Shown piece after piece: positions 49,739-57,952 of a DNA stretch of 64,000 nt (the stretch's first letter is position 1; each line of letters starts with the position of its first letter). The notes below the pieces were generated by a model. That model was not told where the DNA came from. It did no database searches and worked only from the letters and a program-made list of their open reading frames with translations. The position numbers were made by a program, and so were the translations under genes. The DNA comes from Quadrisphaera sp. RL12-1S (lineage in GTDB: Bacteria > Actinomycetota > Actinomycetes > Actinomycetales > Quadrisphaeraceae). The stretch lies in the NCBI RefSeq assembly GCF_014270065.1, contig NZ_JACNME010000012.1, forward strand, positions 1-64,000, in the 5' to 3' direction.

Positions 49739-52426
49739 TCAGTCCAGGACGTCGGTGAGGTCGGGCAGCAGTGGGGTGGCGCTGCGGTGGTAGACCCGTC
49801 CGGTCGGTGAGGTCCAGGTGAAGGTGCCGGGGCTGGGTTGGGTCAGGTCCCAGCCGCCGTGGGTCTTGGCGGTGTGCCAGCGCTGGCAGATGCAGCCGAG
49901 GTTGCCGGCTTGGGTGAGTCCTCCGCGCAGGCGGGTGGGGGTGGCCGGGCCCCAGGCGGTGGTGTGGTCCAGCTGGGTGGCTCCGGCGCGGGTGGGGTGG
50001 TGGCAGACCGGGGAGATGCAGACCGCGTCGCGGGTGCGGACGTGGGCGGCCAGCAGTACTGAGGGTCGGTAGGTGACTTCGATGCGGGTGGCGGGGTCGT
50101 TCGGGTCGGGGGTGGCGGTCTGGTCGATCAGCACCTGCAGGTGTTCGGCCGTGCTGCGGGTCGGGCGGGTGGTGCGGGTGGTGCGGGTGGGGAGGGTGTT
50201 GGGGGCGGGCAGGGTCCAGCGGGAGCGGTGGGTCAGCACCCCGGTGGTGGGGTCAGCGACCAGGCGTCGCCAGCGGGCTGCGCGCACAGCGGTGCGGGTG
50301 ATGTGGGGGGCGAGGCGTCCGATGCCGGGGACGTGGCCGAAGGGGCCGTACCCGGCCAGGGCGCGGCGGGCGGAGCGGGCAGCGCGAGCAGCCCACAGCC
50401 GCTCCTGCCCGCTGCCGGTAGGCGTGCCGGCGGGGTTGCTGTCGGTGCTGGTGGAGGTGGGGGCAGGTCGCAGCGCCCCGGTGGCCTCGTGGTGTCGCGG
50501 GGTGGGCACCGGTGGGCGACCACGGGACGTCTCGGCAGCCTGACCGGCGGCCTGGTCGGTGGGGTGGGGAGGGGGCTGTGCAGTTGTGGGGCGGGGTCGT
50601 TCTCGTCCTGGCCCCGCCGCCTTCGGCGGTGCGGGCGGTGAGGGCGGTGAGGGCGGTGAGGGCGGTGAGGGGGCGCTCGGACGATCCGAGGCAGATGAGG
50701 TGCCCAGCTCACGGCCGCCGGAAGCGGCGGCGGCGTTGGTAGGCGGGCGGCTGGGCGTGGGTGGTGGCTCCTCGCCCTCGGGGCCGTCCTCAGGGCCGTC
50801 GTCCTCAGGGTCCTCGGGGTCTTCGTCCTCGGGGTCCTCGGGGTCTTCGGGGTCTTCGGGGTCTTCGGGGTCTTCGGGGTCTTCGGGGTCTTCGGGGTCG
50901 TCTAGGTCGGCGAGGTCGTCGGCCAGGACCACGATGTGCACCTCCGAGAGCCGGGCCCGCTGCTCAGGGGTGGGGATGGCCACCGGCTTGCGGGTGTCCG
51001 GGACCAGACCGCTCACCGGCGCCGGCGGCTGGACTCCACTGCCGAGGCCGTCGGAGCCGTCGAAGCCATCGCCGTCCTCGTCGTCCTCGTCGTCGTCAGC
51101 GGCGTCAGCGGCGTCGTTGTTGTTGTTGTCGATGGGGTGGGAGGTGAACAGGTCATCCACGCCGGTGGGCCCGCCGGTCCTCGCGCTGGGCGGGGCGGGC
51201 TCACCCACGACCTCGGCCAGGACCTGCGGGGTCAGGCTGAAGTCACCGACGACCAAGCTCACCAGCACGTCCGCGCGCAGCTGCCCCAGCGACCGCTGCT
51301 CCTTCTCCTGGCCCTGCTGGCCCTGCTGGCCCTGGTCGCCGGCAGCACCAGCACCAGCACCAGCACCAGCGCTGGGGTCGGCGTGGGTGTAGGTGTCACC
51401 GTCCCTGGCGTTGGCGGCCACCTGCTGCAGCACCTGCCACACCCGCGCCGCATCAGAAGCCTCCAGCGTGGCCACCACCTGCCGGCACCCCGGCACCGCA
51501 GAACGACGCAGCACCACATCGCGCTCGTCGATCCCAGCGGCCATCGCCCGGGCCGCGTACCCGGGGTCAGCAGCCAACGCTGCTTCCTCCAGCACCCCCG
51601 CCATCCGGGCCCGGCTCAAGGATGCCGCTGCGGCCACCGCCGCAGCCTCCACCTGCGCCCGCGCTGCCTGCCCGCCCGGGCCCTCAGGTAGGCGGCGGCA
51701 GACCTCGGCCAGCACGTCCAGCTGGGCGGGGGTCATCACTCCCCGGGTCAGTGCTTCCTCGGCTGCGGGCAGCTGGGTGAGCTGGCGGGCCAGGCCCACC
51801 AGTGCGGTGGCGGTGCGTCCGGCGATGCGCAGCACCGGGGCCAGCTCATCAGAGGCTGGGCGGCGGGTGTCCTTGGCTGCAGCGCGGGTGGGGTTCTCGG
51901 CGAGCTTGGCTGCGTCCAGGCCGTTGATGAGGTTCAGGTGCAGGGCGTGCAGGTAGGAGGTGCAGCGGGCGGAGGCGGCGACCACCTCGGTCCACTCCCG
52001 ACTGGACAGTCCCAGCCCCGTCACCGGCGCCTGCTCACCACGCCCACCACCGGTCCCGCCGCCGGTCTCGCCGTCGCTGCTGTCACTGCCGTCGTCGTCG
52101 TCGGGGCACCCTTCCCCGGCGGTGACGGCGGCCAGCAGCGCGTCCAAGGCCGCCATCTGGGCACCGTCAGGGTCAGCGGCGATGACCGCGGCGACGGCGG
52201 GGCGGATGCGGCGCCGCTCGGCGATGGACCCGGTCAAGGGATCGCTCAGCAGCTGCTGGGTCCACCAGGGACGGCTGAAGCGGACCGGCCCCCCGCCGTC
52301 GCCCTCGGGGTCGGCGTCCAGGTCGGCGTCGGTGTCGGCGTCCAGATCGAAGGCCTGCGCGTCCCCGGTGCCGGGCTGGTCGGCGTCATCGCCGACCGCC
52401 CAGTCCGGGGGTGCGCTGGTGGTCAT
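49739..52426 (-). CDS. DUF222-HNH endonuclease-like protein with long acidic repeats
   Basis: An 895-residue protein of the actinobacterial DUF222/13E12 family. N-terminal DUF222 helices occupy about 40-400 (SSREWTEVVAASARC, LARQLTQLPAAEEALTRGVMTPAQLDVLAEV). Low-complexity regions lie at about 410-640, including an acidic DPEDPEDPED tract and Pro/Ser tracts. The C-terminal HNH domain has CISPVCHHPTRAGATQLDHTTAW, NLGCICQRWHTAKTHGGW. ATG at 52426 is used; GTG at 52450 is possible. Such genes are dispersed in multiple copies in actinobacterial genomes and may be mobile-element remnants. Function unproven. Confidence 0.88.
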   Translation of the reverse strand: MTTSAPPDWAVGDDADQPGTGDAQAFDLDADTDADLDADPEGDGGGPVRFSRPWWTQQLLSDPLTGSIAERRRIRPAVAAVIAADPDGAQMAALDALLAAVTAGEGCPDDDDGSDSSDGETGGGTGGGRGEQAPVTGLGLSSREWTEVVAASARCTSYLHALHLNLINGLDAAKLAENPTRAAAKDTRRPASDELAPVLRIAGRTATALVGLARQLTQLPAAEEALTRGVMTPAQLDVLAEVCRRLPEGPGGQAARAQVEAAAVAAAASLSRARMAGVLEEAALAADPGYAARAMAAGIDERDVVLRRSAVPGCRQVVATLEASDAARVWQVLQQVAANARDGDTYTHADPSAGAGAGAGAAGDQGQQGQQGQEKEQRSLGQLRADVLVSLVVGDFSLTPQVLAEVVGEPAPPSARTGGPTGVDDLFTSHPIDNNNNDAADAADDDEDDEDGDGFDGSDGLGSGVQPPAPVSGLVPDTRKPVAIPTPEQRARLSEVHIVVLADDLADLDDPEDPEDPEDPEDPEDPEDPEDPEDEDPEDPEDDGPEDGPEGEEPPPTPSRPPTNAAAASGGRELGTSSASDRPSAPSPPSPPSPPSPPAPPKAAGPGRERPRPTTAQPPPHPTDQAAGQAAETSRGRPPVPTPRHHEATGALRPAPTSTSTDSNPAGTPTGSGQERLWAARAARSARRALAGYGPFGHVPGIGRLAPHITRTAVRAARWRRLVADPTTGVLTHRSRWTLPAPNTLPTRTTRTTRPTRSTAEHLQVLIDQTATPDPNDPATRIEVTYRPSVLLAAHVRTRDAVCISPVCHHPTRAGATQLDHTTAWGPATPTRLRGGLTQAGNLGCICQRWHTAKTHGGWDLTQPSPGTFTWTSPTGRVYHRSATPLLPDLTDVLD
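50800..50900 (-). repeat. 9-bp tandem repeat encoding (PED)n
   Basis: About ten units of GGGGTCTTC or GGGGTCCTC on the plus strand encode repeated Pro-Glu-Asp in the DUF222-HNH protein. Near identity of the units indicates recent expansion and likely length polymorphism. Confidence 0.9.
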
Positions 52427-52567
52427 GGCGGAGACGTTAGGGGTCACCACCGACAGTCCGGTGGTCCTCGTTCCCGCAGCTCAGGACCGTGATCACAGTC
52501 TCACGGAACGTGACAACAGACCCCCGGAGGGCGCCTCAGAACCGGGACAGGACGCACCCCCCGACCG

Positions 52568-53068
52568 TCAGCGCTCCCCGTCGGACGCACCCCGGAACCG
52601 CCTCGCCGGCTCGTCCTCGCCGTCCCCGTAGGAGGTGGTCACGGGCCGGAACGCGCCGTCGTCCGGCGCGTACCGCAGCGTGACCTCACCGGCGGCCGAC
52701 GCGCGGGCCGCGTCGACGGCGACCTCGCGCATGTCCCCGGGCGCCAGCACCACGGTCGACGACGCCGGCATGCGGGTGTCGAAGGTGAAGACGCTGTCGA
52801 GCCCGTCCTGCGTGCACCCCGACCGGACGTGCGCGCGGTCGCCGTCCACGAGCAGCGGCGAGGTGCCGTGCTCGTCGGCCTCCACCCGGGGGCAGGACGC
52901 CTCGACCACCACGTGGACGACGACGGGCAGCCCGTCCACCGGTCCGCGTCCGGCGTCGACGAGCTCCGGGTCGTCCTGACCGCTGCCCGAGCACCCGGTG
53001 ACGAGCAGGCCGACGAGCGCGAGGACCCCGCCGACGGCGAGGAGCCTCGACCCGAGCAGACCCGACAC
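52568..53068 (-). CDS. Lipoprotein of unknown function
   Basis: A 166-residue lipoprotein: signal helix LLAVGGVLALVGLLV and lipobox VTGC, then a compact secreted domain containing VVVHVVVEASCPRVEADEHG and SGCTQDGLDSVFTFDTRMP, whose two cysteines could pair. No family is recognised. The start is uncertain: GTG at 53068 (used) or GTG at 53083, which is 12 nt after the L,D-transpeptidase stop. Last gene of the cell-wall operon 54966-52568. Confidence 0.6.
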   Translation of the reverse strand: MSGLLGSRLLAVGGVLALVGLLVTGCSGSGQDDPELVDAGRGPVDGLPVVVHVVVEASCPRVEADEHGTSPLLVDGDRAHVRSGCTQDGLDSVFTFDTRMPASSTVVLAPGDMREVAVDAARASAAGEVTLRYAPDDGAFRPVTTSYGDGEDEPARRFRGASDGER

Positions 53069-53094
53069 CGCCGCAGCCCCCACCGCCGAGCGGG

Positions 53095-54378
53095 TCAGGT
53101 CTGGGGCGCGGTCCACTGCTCCCAGCTCAACACCCAGTCCCCCAACCCGTTCGTCAGCTCCATCGCACGATCCGTCCCCGTCACCTCCACCACATCCCCC
53201 CGCCGAGACAGGTCGAAGAACCACTTCGCATTCGCATCCGAGACGTTCAGACACCCGTGCGAGACGTTGCGGTGCCCCTGCGCAGCCACCGACCACGGCG
53301 CCCCGTGCACGAACTCCCCCGAGTTCGCGATCCGCGTGGCCCACTTCACCTGCGTCGCGTAGTCCTGCCCCACCGTGCGCCCGTCCATCAAGAAGTCCGC
53401 GTGCTTCTCCAGCACCAGGTGCACCCCAGAACGCGTCACGAACGCCGGATCCGCATCCTCCCGACCCGCCGAGATCGGGATCACCCGCGCCACCGCCCCG
53501 TTGACCCGCACCGTCATCTGGTGGGAATCCGTATCAGCGGTCGAGACGTGCGCATCCCCCACCGAGAAGTCCGCCGCCCGGTCCGAGGACCCCCACCGAC
53601 CCCCCACCCGCACCTGCGTCATCGGCGCCTTCACCGACACCGCCGTCCCCGCCGGCCAGTACACCCGCGGACGCCAGTGCACCTCCGAGTCCGTCACCCA
53701 CCGCCACGCACCCTCCACCGCCGACCCGTCAGGGGCCTTCGTGCTCACGGACACCGCGCCGGTCACCCCCGCACGGTCAGCCACCGGCACCGGCACCGCG
53801 AAGATCAGCGCCACCGGCATCCCGACACCCACCACCTCACCGTCCAGCGGCATCATCTTCACCCCCGCCACCTGGTCGGCCCCGGCCACCGTGAACGACA
53901 ACCGCGCCGACACCGGCTGGCCGCCGGCCCCCTCGCCGGCACCCGCCGCCGTGGCGACCGCCGTGTAGGAGGCGCCCCTGTCCAGCGCCTCCGCCGGAGA
54001 CCACGCGCCGTCAGCGGCCGAGGCACCCGCGACCTGCGTGCCGTCGGCGGCGGTGACCACCACCGACTGCAGCGCACCGCCGCTCACCGTGGGGCGCACC
54101 ACCGGCCGCGTCGAGGTCACGTCGCCGGCTGCGGCGGCGTCGACCCCGTCCACGGCGAGGGACACCCGCACCGGCGGGGCTGAGGACGACGACGGCGCCG
54201 GCGCCGAAGCTCCCGCTGCCGCGGAACCCGCAGCAGGCGACGGACCGCACCCGGCCAGGAGCCCCCCTGCGCCCGCGACCCCACCGGCGAGCGCGAGCAG
54301 GAACACCCGGCGGGTGGCACCGCTGGCACCCCCGACGTCACCGGACCGCGCTCTGCGCTGCTCAGCGGCCACGTCCAC
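53095..54378 (-). CDS. L,D-transpeptidase lipoprotein
   Basis: Periplasmic enzyme that makes 3-3 peptidoglycan cross-links. The 427-residue product has a signal with lipobox LAGC (after ATRRVFLLALAGG), an Ala/Ser linker, two Ig-like domains (about 70-270) and the YkuD catalytic domain with HGAPWSVAAQGHRNVSHGCLN; the active cysteine is Cys376. This is the architecture of the mycobacterial LdtMt family. GTG at 54378 overlaps the small upstream gene by 17 nt. Codon use is somewhat less G-ended than in its neighbours. Confidence 0.93.
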   Translation of the reverse strand: MDVAAEQRRARSGDVGGASGATRRVFLLALAGGVAGAGGLLAGCGPSPAAGSAAAGASAPAPSSSSAPPVRVSLAVDGVDAAAAGDVTSTRPVVRPTVSGGALQSVVVTAADGTQVAGASAADGAWSPAEALDRGASYTAVATAAGAGEGAGGQPVSARLSFTVAGADQVAGVKMMPLDGEVVGVGMPVALIFAVPVPVADRAGVTGAVSVSTKAPDGSAVEGAWRWVTDSEVHWRPRVYWPAGTAVSVKAPMTQVRVGGRWGSSDRAADFSVGDAHVSTADTDSHQMTVRVNGAVARVIPISAGREDADPAFVTRSGVHLVLEKHADFLMDGRTVGQDYATQVKWATRIANSGEFVHGAPWSVAAQGHRNVSHGCLNVSDANAKWFFDLSRRGDVVEVTGTDRAMELTNGLGDWVLSWEQWTAPQT

Positions 54379-54481
54379 CCCTGCCCTTGCGGCGCAGCGG
54401 CGCCGCCGTCGCGAAGAGGGTGGTCACGCCGACGGCCGAGGCCACCCACACGACGGCGGCCACGTCGAGCAGGGCGCTCAC
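54362..54481 (-). CDS. 39-residue membrane peptide
   Basis: MSALLDVAAVVWVASAVGVT begins a single membrane helix ending in a very basic tail (RRKGRGGRGR). GTG at 54481 overlaps the preceding stop as GTGA and its end overlaps the L,D-transpeptidase start, so it fits the operon's reading chain. No family recognised. Confidence 0.5.
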   Translation of the reverse strand: MSALLDVAAVVWVASAVGVTTLFATAAPLRRKGRGGRGR

Positions 54482-54831
54482 AGGGCCCACCGCCCCGACA
54501 CGGCAGCCGCCCCGACGACCCCGCCGGTCGCCTCGTGAGCGGTCCACGCGGTGCCGCACCGCTGCGCCAGGCGGCGCAGGTGCTCCAGCACCAGCAGCTG
54601 CCCGGGGGTCCACGCGGCGCAGGCGGTCTCGTCGACCTGCAGCTCGAGCGCGCCGAGCTGCAGGGCGCGACGCACCTGCACGGCGAACGGGCCGAGGTCG
54701 TCGCCCCTGCTCAGAGGGGGCGCGGTGAGCGCCACCACCGGGCAGGGCGCCTGCGCGCTGCGGTGGCGGGGTCGGGGAAGGTCGAGGACGTGCACGGACG
54801 TGGGACGCGGTCGCAGGCTCTGGCGTTGCAC
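54478..54831 (-). CDS. STAS-like hypothetical protein
   Basis: A 117-residue soluble protein. The central pattern resembles a degenerate STAS/anti-anti-sigma fold: VQVRRALQLGALELQVDETACAAW then QLLVLEHLRRLAQRCGTAWTA. The expected phosphorylatable Ser is replaced by Ala/Cys context, so regulation by phosphorylation is doubtful. GTG at 54831. It lies 18 nt after the 38-residue membrane protein gene and overlaps the 39-residue gene. Confidence 0.5.
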   Translation of the reverse strand: MQRQSLRPRPTSVHVLDLPRPRHRSAQAPCPVVALTAPPLSRGDDLGPFAVQVRRALQLGALELQVDETACAAWTPGQLLVLEHLRRLAQRCGTAWTAHEATGGVVGAAAVSGRWAL

Positions 54832-54849
54832 TCTCGGAGTTCGGAGCCG

Positions 54850-54966
54850 TCAGCCCTGGGGGAAGGCCAGAGCCAGCACGAGAACGGCGGTCGCAGCCGT
54901 CACGACCACCAGCTGCAGGTAGGCGGTGCGTCGCTTGTAGCGGCGGACCTCGCTCGTCGAGCGCAT
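54850..54966 (-). CDS. 38-residue single-span membrane protein
   Basis: The protein reads MRSTSEVRRYKRRTAYLQ followed by a membrane helix of about 19 residues and PQG at the end. It has a strong ribosome-binding site (GGAGGAACG) at correct distance from ATG 54966. It matches the C-terminal 38 residues of the protein at 23681-24106 (VRRYxRRTAxLQ plus helix), so the two define a small membrane-protein family. First gene of the L,D-transpeptidase operon. Confidence 0.7.
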   Translation of the reverse strand: MRSTSEVRRYKRRTAYLQLVVVTAATAVLVLALAFPQG

Positions 54967-55166
54967 CAGACGTTCCTCCACCACTGTCGAGCTCCAGGCC
55001 GCGCTCCGCGGGACGCGGGGCCGACCCCGTCAGGCTGCCGCGCCGGCGGTGGCGGGCGGATCAGCCTGGGAACGGGTCCGTGGGCACCCCCGTCATCCTG
55101 CGGACGTACACCGTGCGGGGACGACGCGCGTCGTCGTCGTCCTCGTCGACAGCGGACGGCGAGCGG

Positions 55167-56429
55167 TCAGGCGGAGCGGCCGGGCGCGTAGGCCTGCGCC
55201 ACGGAGGCGCGGGAGAAGACGTGCCAGGTGCTGGCGCTCACTGCGAGCGCCAGCCCGAAGCCCACCCAGTACGGCGCGGTGAGGCCGGCGGCGGACGCCA
55301 GCGCCCCGCCCAGCAGGGCGCCGAGGAAGTTGCCGCCGGCGGAGACGAAGAGGGTGGCGCTGCCCACCCGGCCGAGCATCTCCGGCGGGGTGAGGCGCTG
55401 TCGCAGCGACGTGGCGACGATGCCCCAGAGCGACCCGTGCACGCCGAAGACCACGAGCACCACCCCCACCAGCACGGCGCTGGTCGACGCGGCGAGCACG
55501 AGGTGCAGGCACGCCTCGACGAGCAGGCCGATGCGGATGGTCCAGGTGGGGGTGGCCCAGGCGATGATCCGGTCACCGGCGGCGGCGCCGGCGAGGCCGC
55601 CGACGGCCATGCAGCCCAGCAGCACCCCGTAGCCGACCGGTCCCAGGCCGAGGCGCTGCTGCGCCACGAGCACCAGCAGCGCGAGCGCCGCGTAGTAGGT
55701 GAGGTTGAGCAGGCCGATGAGCAGGGCCATGGTGCGCAGCATCCGCTGCCGCGCCAGCCACCCGAACGCCTCGCCGACCTCCCCGAGCGCCACCTGCAGC
55801 CGCCCCGGGCCCCCTTCCGGCCGGGGACGGGCCGGGGCCGGGTAGCGACCCGGGAGGACCGCCAGCAGCGCCGCGCCGGCCACCATGGCCACGGCCGCGA
55901 CGAGGAACGGCGCCCCGGCGGCCACGGCGAACAGTGCACCGGCCAGCGGTCCGGCCAGCACGCCGTTCATGAGCGTCGCCGAGCCGTACAGCCAGCCGTT
56001 GGCGCGCTCGAGGGACATCTCGCCCACCACGTCGGGCACCAGCGTGGAGCCGGCGATGCGGCTGACCACCTCGCAGGCGTTCACGGTGAAGAGCACCCCG
56101 TACAGCAGCGCCACTCCCCCGGCCCCGGCGACGACGACGGCGCCCAGGGCCACCAGCGCCGCGGCGCGCACGGCGTCGAGCACCACCAGCAGGCGCCGGC
56201 GGTCCACCCGGTCCACCAGCACGCCGCCGGGCAGCGCGAACAGCAGCCACGGGAGCCACGCGACGGCGAACGCCGACGAGACCACCAGCGGGTCGCTCGA
56301 GTACGTGGCCACCAGCAGCGGGGCGGCGATGAGCACCAGCCCGGTGCCCAGCGCGGAGGCCGAGGAGGAGGCCCACAGCCGCGCGAACCGCCCGTCGACG
56401 CCGCCCACCGCCGCGCCGCGTCCCCCCAC
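55167..56429 (-). CDS. MFS transporter
   Basis: A 420-residue permease with 12 hydrophobic helices. The loop motif GGVLVDRVDRRRLLVVLD after the second helix is the MFS A-motif; the pattern (STLVPDVVGEMSLERANGWL) is the MFS_3/enterobactin-exporter-like class common in actinobacteria. The frame extends upstream, but an inverted repeat there argues for GTG at 56429 or 56408. Substrate unknown. It is divergent from the APH gene. Confidence 0.88.
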   Translation of the reverse strand: MGGRGAAVGGVDGRFARLWASSSASALGTGLVLIAAPLLVATYSSDPLVVSSAFAVAWLPWLLFALPGGVLVDRVDRRRLLVVLDAVRAAALVALGAVVVAGAGGVALLYGVLFTVNACEVVSRIAGSTLVPDVVGEMSLERANGWLYGSATLMNGVLAGPLAGALFAVAAGAPFLVAAVAMVAGAALLAVLPGRYPAPARPRPEGGPGRLQVALGEVGEAFGWLARQRMLRTMALLIGLLNLTYYAALALLVLVAQQRLGLGPVGYGVLLGCMAVGGLAGAAAGDRIIAWATPTWTIRIGLLVEACLHLVLAASTSAVLVGVVLVVFGVHGSLWGIVATSLRQRLTPPEMLGRVGSATLFVSAGGNFLGALLGGALASAAGLTAPYWVGFGLALAVSASTWHVFSRASVAQAYAPGRSA

Positions 56430-56475
56430 GGCAGCAGTCTGCCGGTGCTGCTGCCGGTGCTGCTGGGCGGCCGGT

Positions 56476-56552
56476 GTGACGCCCGACAGGCAGAAGTCCC
56501 CAGGGGCGCCCCGACCGGGTCTCCTGCCAGGGTTCTGCCTGTCCGGCGTCAC
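56476..56552. repeat. 20-bp inverted repeat in the MFS/APH divergent region
   Basis: GTGACGCCCGACAGGCAGAA (56476-56495) and its complement at 56533-56552, with 19 of 20 matches and a 37-nt spacer. It is placed symmetrically between two divergent genes, as an operator pair would be; a mobile palindrome is an alternative. Confidence 0.75.
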
Positions 56553-56569
56553 GGGCGGGAGGAGCACGG

Positions 56570-57274
56570 GTGGGCGAGTGGGAGCCGGTGACCGCCGGGA
56601 AGTCGGGCGCGCGGGTGTGGCGCGGCCGCGGCGTGCACCGCAAGCAGGACGCCCCCGAGCGGCTGGCGGCCGAGTCCGCCCGCCTGACCTGGCTGGGCGC
56701 GCAGGGGTTGCCGTGCCCGCAGGTCGTCTCCCTGGGCGAGTCCGGCCTGGTCACCACCACCGTTCCCGGCCGCCCCGCCACCCACCTCGACCCCGCCGCG
56801 CGGCCGCGCGCCACCGCCTCCCTCGCCGAGGTGCTGCGGGCCCTCCACGCGCTCCCCGTGACCAGCTGCCCCTTCGACGCCCGCCTGAGGACGACGACGA
56901 CGGCCGCGCGGCGGCGAGCAGCCGACGGCCTGGTGGACCTGGCTGACCTCGACCCCGAGCACCGGGGCTGGTCGGCGGCGCAGCTGCTCACCGCGCTCGA
57001 CGCGAGCCTGCCGTCGCAGGAGGAGCTGGCAGTCTGCCACGGAGACCCCGGCCTGCCGAACATCCTGTTCGACGACACCGGGGAGGTGACGGGCCTGCTC
57101 GACGTCGAGCGGCTCGGCGTGGCCGACCGGTGCCGCGACCTGGCGATCGCGCACCGGAGCACCCGCGACCGGCTCGGCGGGGCCGCCGCCGAGGAGCTGC
57201 TGGCGCACTGCGGTGCGAGCGCGCGCGATCGCGGCCTCCTGCCCTTCTACCGCCTGCTGGACGAGTTCTTCTGA
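56570..57274 (+). CDS. APH(3')-like aminoglycoside phosphotransferase
   Basis: A 234-residue kinase-like protein. The catalytic loop is ELAVCHGDPGLPNILFDD (His157, Asp159, Asn164), then GLLDVERLGVADRCRDLAIAHRS, and it ends in LLDEFF, a C-terminus typical of APH(3') enzymes. The N-lobe has WRGRGVHRKQDAPERLAAE. The usual metal-site residues D-x-G-R appear as DVER. It is shorter than clinical enzymes (about 264). GTG at 56570 follows GGGAGGAGC. Whether it confers aminoglycoside resistance cannot be told from sequence. Confidence 0.85.
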   Translation: MGEWEPVTAGKSGARVWRGRGVHRKQDAPERLAAESARLTWLGAQGLPCPQVVSLGESGLVTTTVPGRPATHLDPAARPRATASLAEVLRALHALPVTSCPFDARLRTTTTAARRRAADGLVDLADLDPEHRGWSAAQLLTALDASLPSQEELAVCHGDPGLPNILFDDTGEVTGLLDVERLGVADRCRDLAIAHRSTRDRLGGAAAEELLAHCGASARDRGLLPFYRLLDEFF

Positions 57275-57846
57275 CGCCGGTGGGCGCGCCGAGGCAGGCC
57301 GCCGGAGCCGCTGCGCACCACGTGGACGGCCTCGCCCAGCACGCGCCGCAGGACCGTCAGCTGGTGCGCCGTCCACGTGGGCCGGTAGGAGTCGAGGTCG
57401 AAGAGGTAGGGGACGTTCGCCGCGACGAGCTTGTCGTAGCAGTGGTCCACCGACCGCCCGCGCGGGTTCCAGCACCCGCCGGTGCTGTGGCTGACGTCTC
57501 CGGCCCAGTTCCACAGACTGAGACCCGCCTCGACGTCCAGCCACGTCCTGCGGCGGGCGAGCCAGTCCTGCGCCGGCGTGAGGTCAGAGACCAGCGTGCT
57601 GCGGTCGCCCTGCTGGTCGGGGTCGTGCTCCCAACCACGTCTGAGGGCGTCCGCGAGGCACTCCTCCTCGGTCTCCCACGAGAGCACTCGGTCCCCCTGG
57701 GCGGCCACCGGGTCGGCCCACCCGTGCCCGACCGGGCCCCACCAGTACCAGCGCAGCTTCCCGTCGAAGCGGACGGCGCACGGCGCTCCGCGGCTCGGCA
57801 CGACGAGAGGCGCTTCGTCTGGGCCGCCCAGGACGCCTCTGGTCAC
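57247..57846 (-). CDS. Hypothetical protein
   Basis: A 199-residue soluble protein rich in Trp (WYWWGPVGHGWADP, WTAHQLTVLRRVLGEAV). No family recognised and no catalytic motif. It overlaps the APH gene convergently by 28 nt. Codon use is consistent with a real gene and the start at 57846 lies near the divergent SDR gene. Confidence 0.55.
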   Translation of the reverse strand: MTRGVLGGPDEAPLVVPSRGAPCAVRFDGKLRWYWWGPVGHGWADPVAAQGDRVLSWETEEECLADALRRGWEHDPDQQGDRSTLVSDLTPAQDWLARRRTWLDVEAGLSLWNWAGDVSHSTGGCWNPRGRSVDHCYDKLVAANVPYLFDLDSYRPTWTAHQLTVLRRVLGEAVHVVRSGSGGLPRRAHRRQKNSSSRR

Positions 57847-57952
57847 GGGCGGACGCTAGGCGGCCAGGCCTGCGCGAGGCGACGCGTTTTCGCTCGTCGG
57901 GTCGTCGTGCCCCAGGCTGGGTCGGGTACCACCGCGATCGACGAGGAGCGCC

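Noticed and set aside
50800-50900. CRISPR-like tandem repeat
   Set aside because: Units are 9 bp without spacers and in frame inside the DUF222-HNH gene.
56430-56567. Extended N-terminus of the 55167 MFS gene
   Set aside because: The extra residues are translated from the inverted repeat and a CTGCTGCCGGTG-type repeat; the MFS fold starts after 56429.
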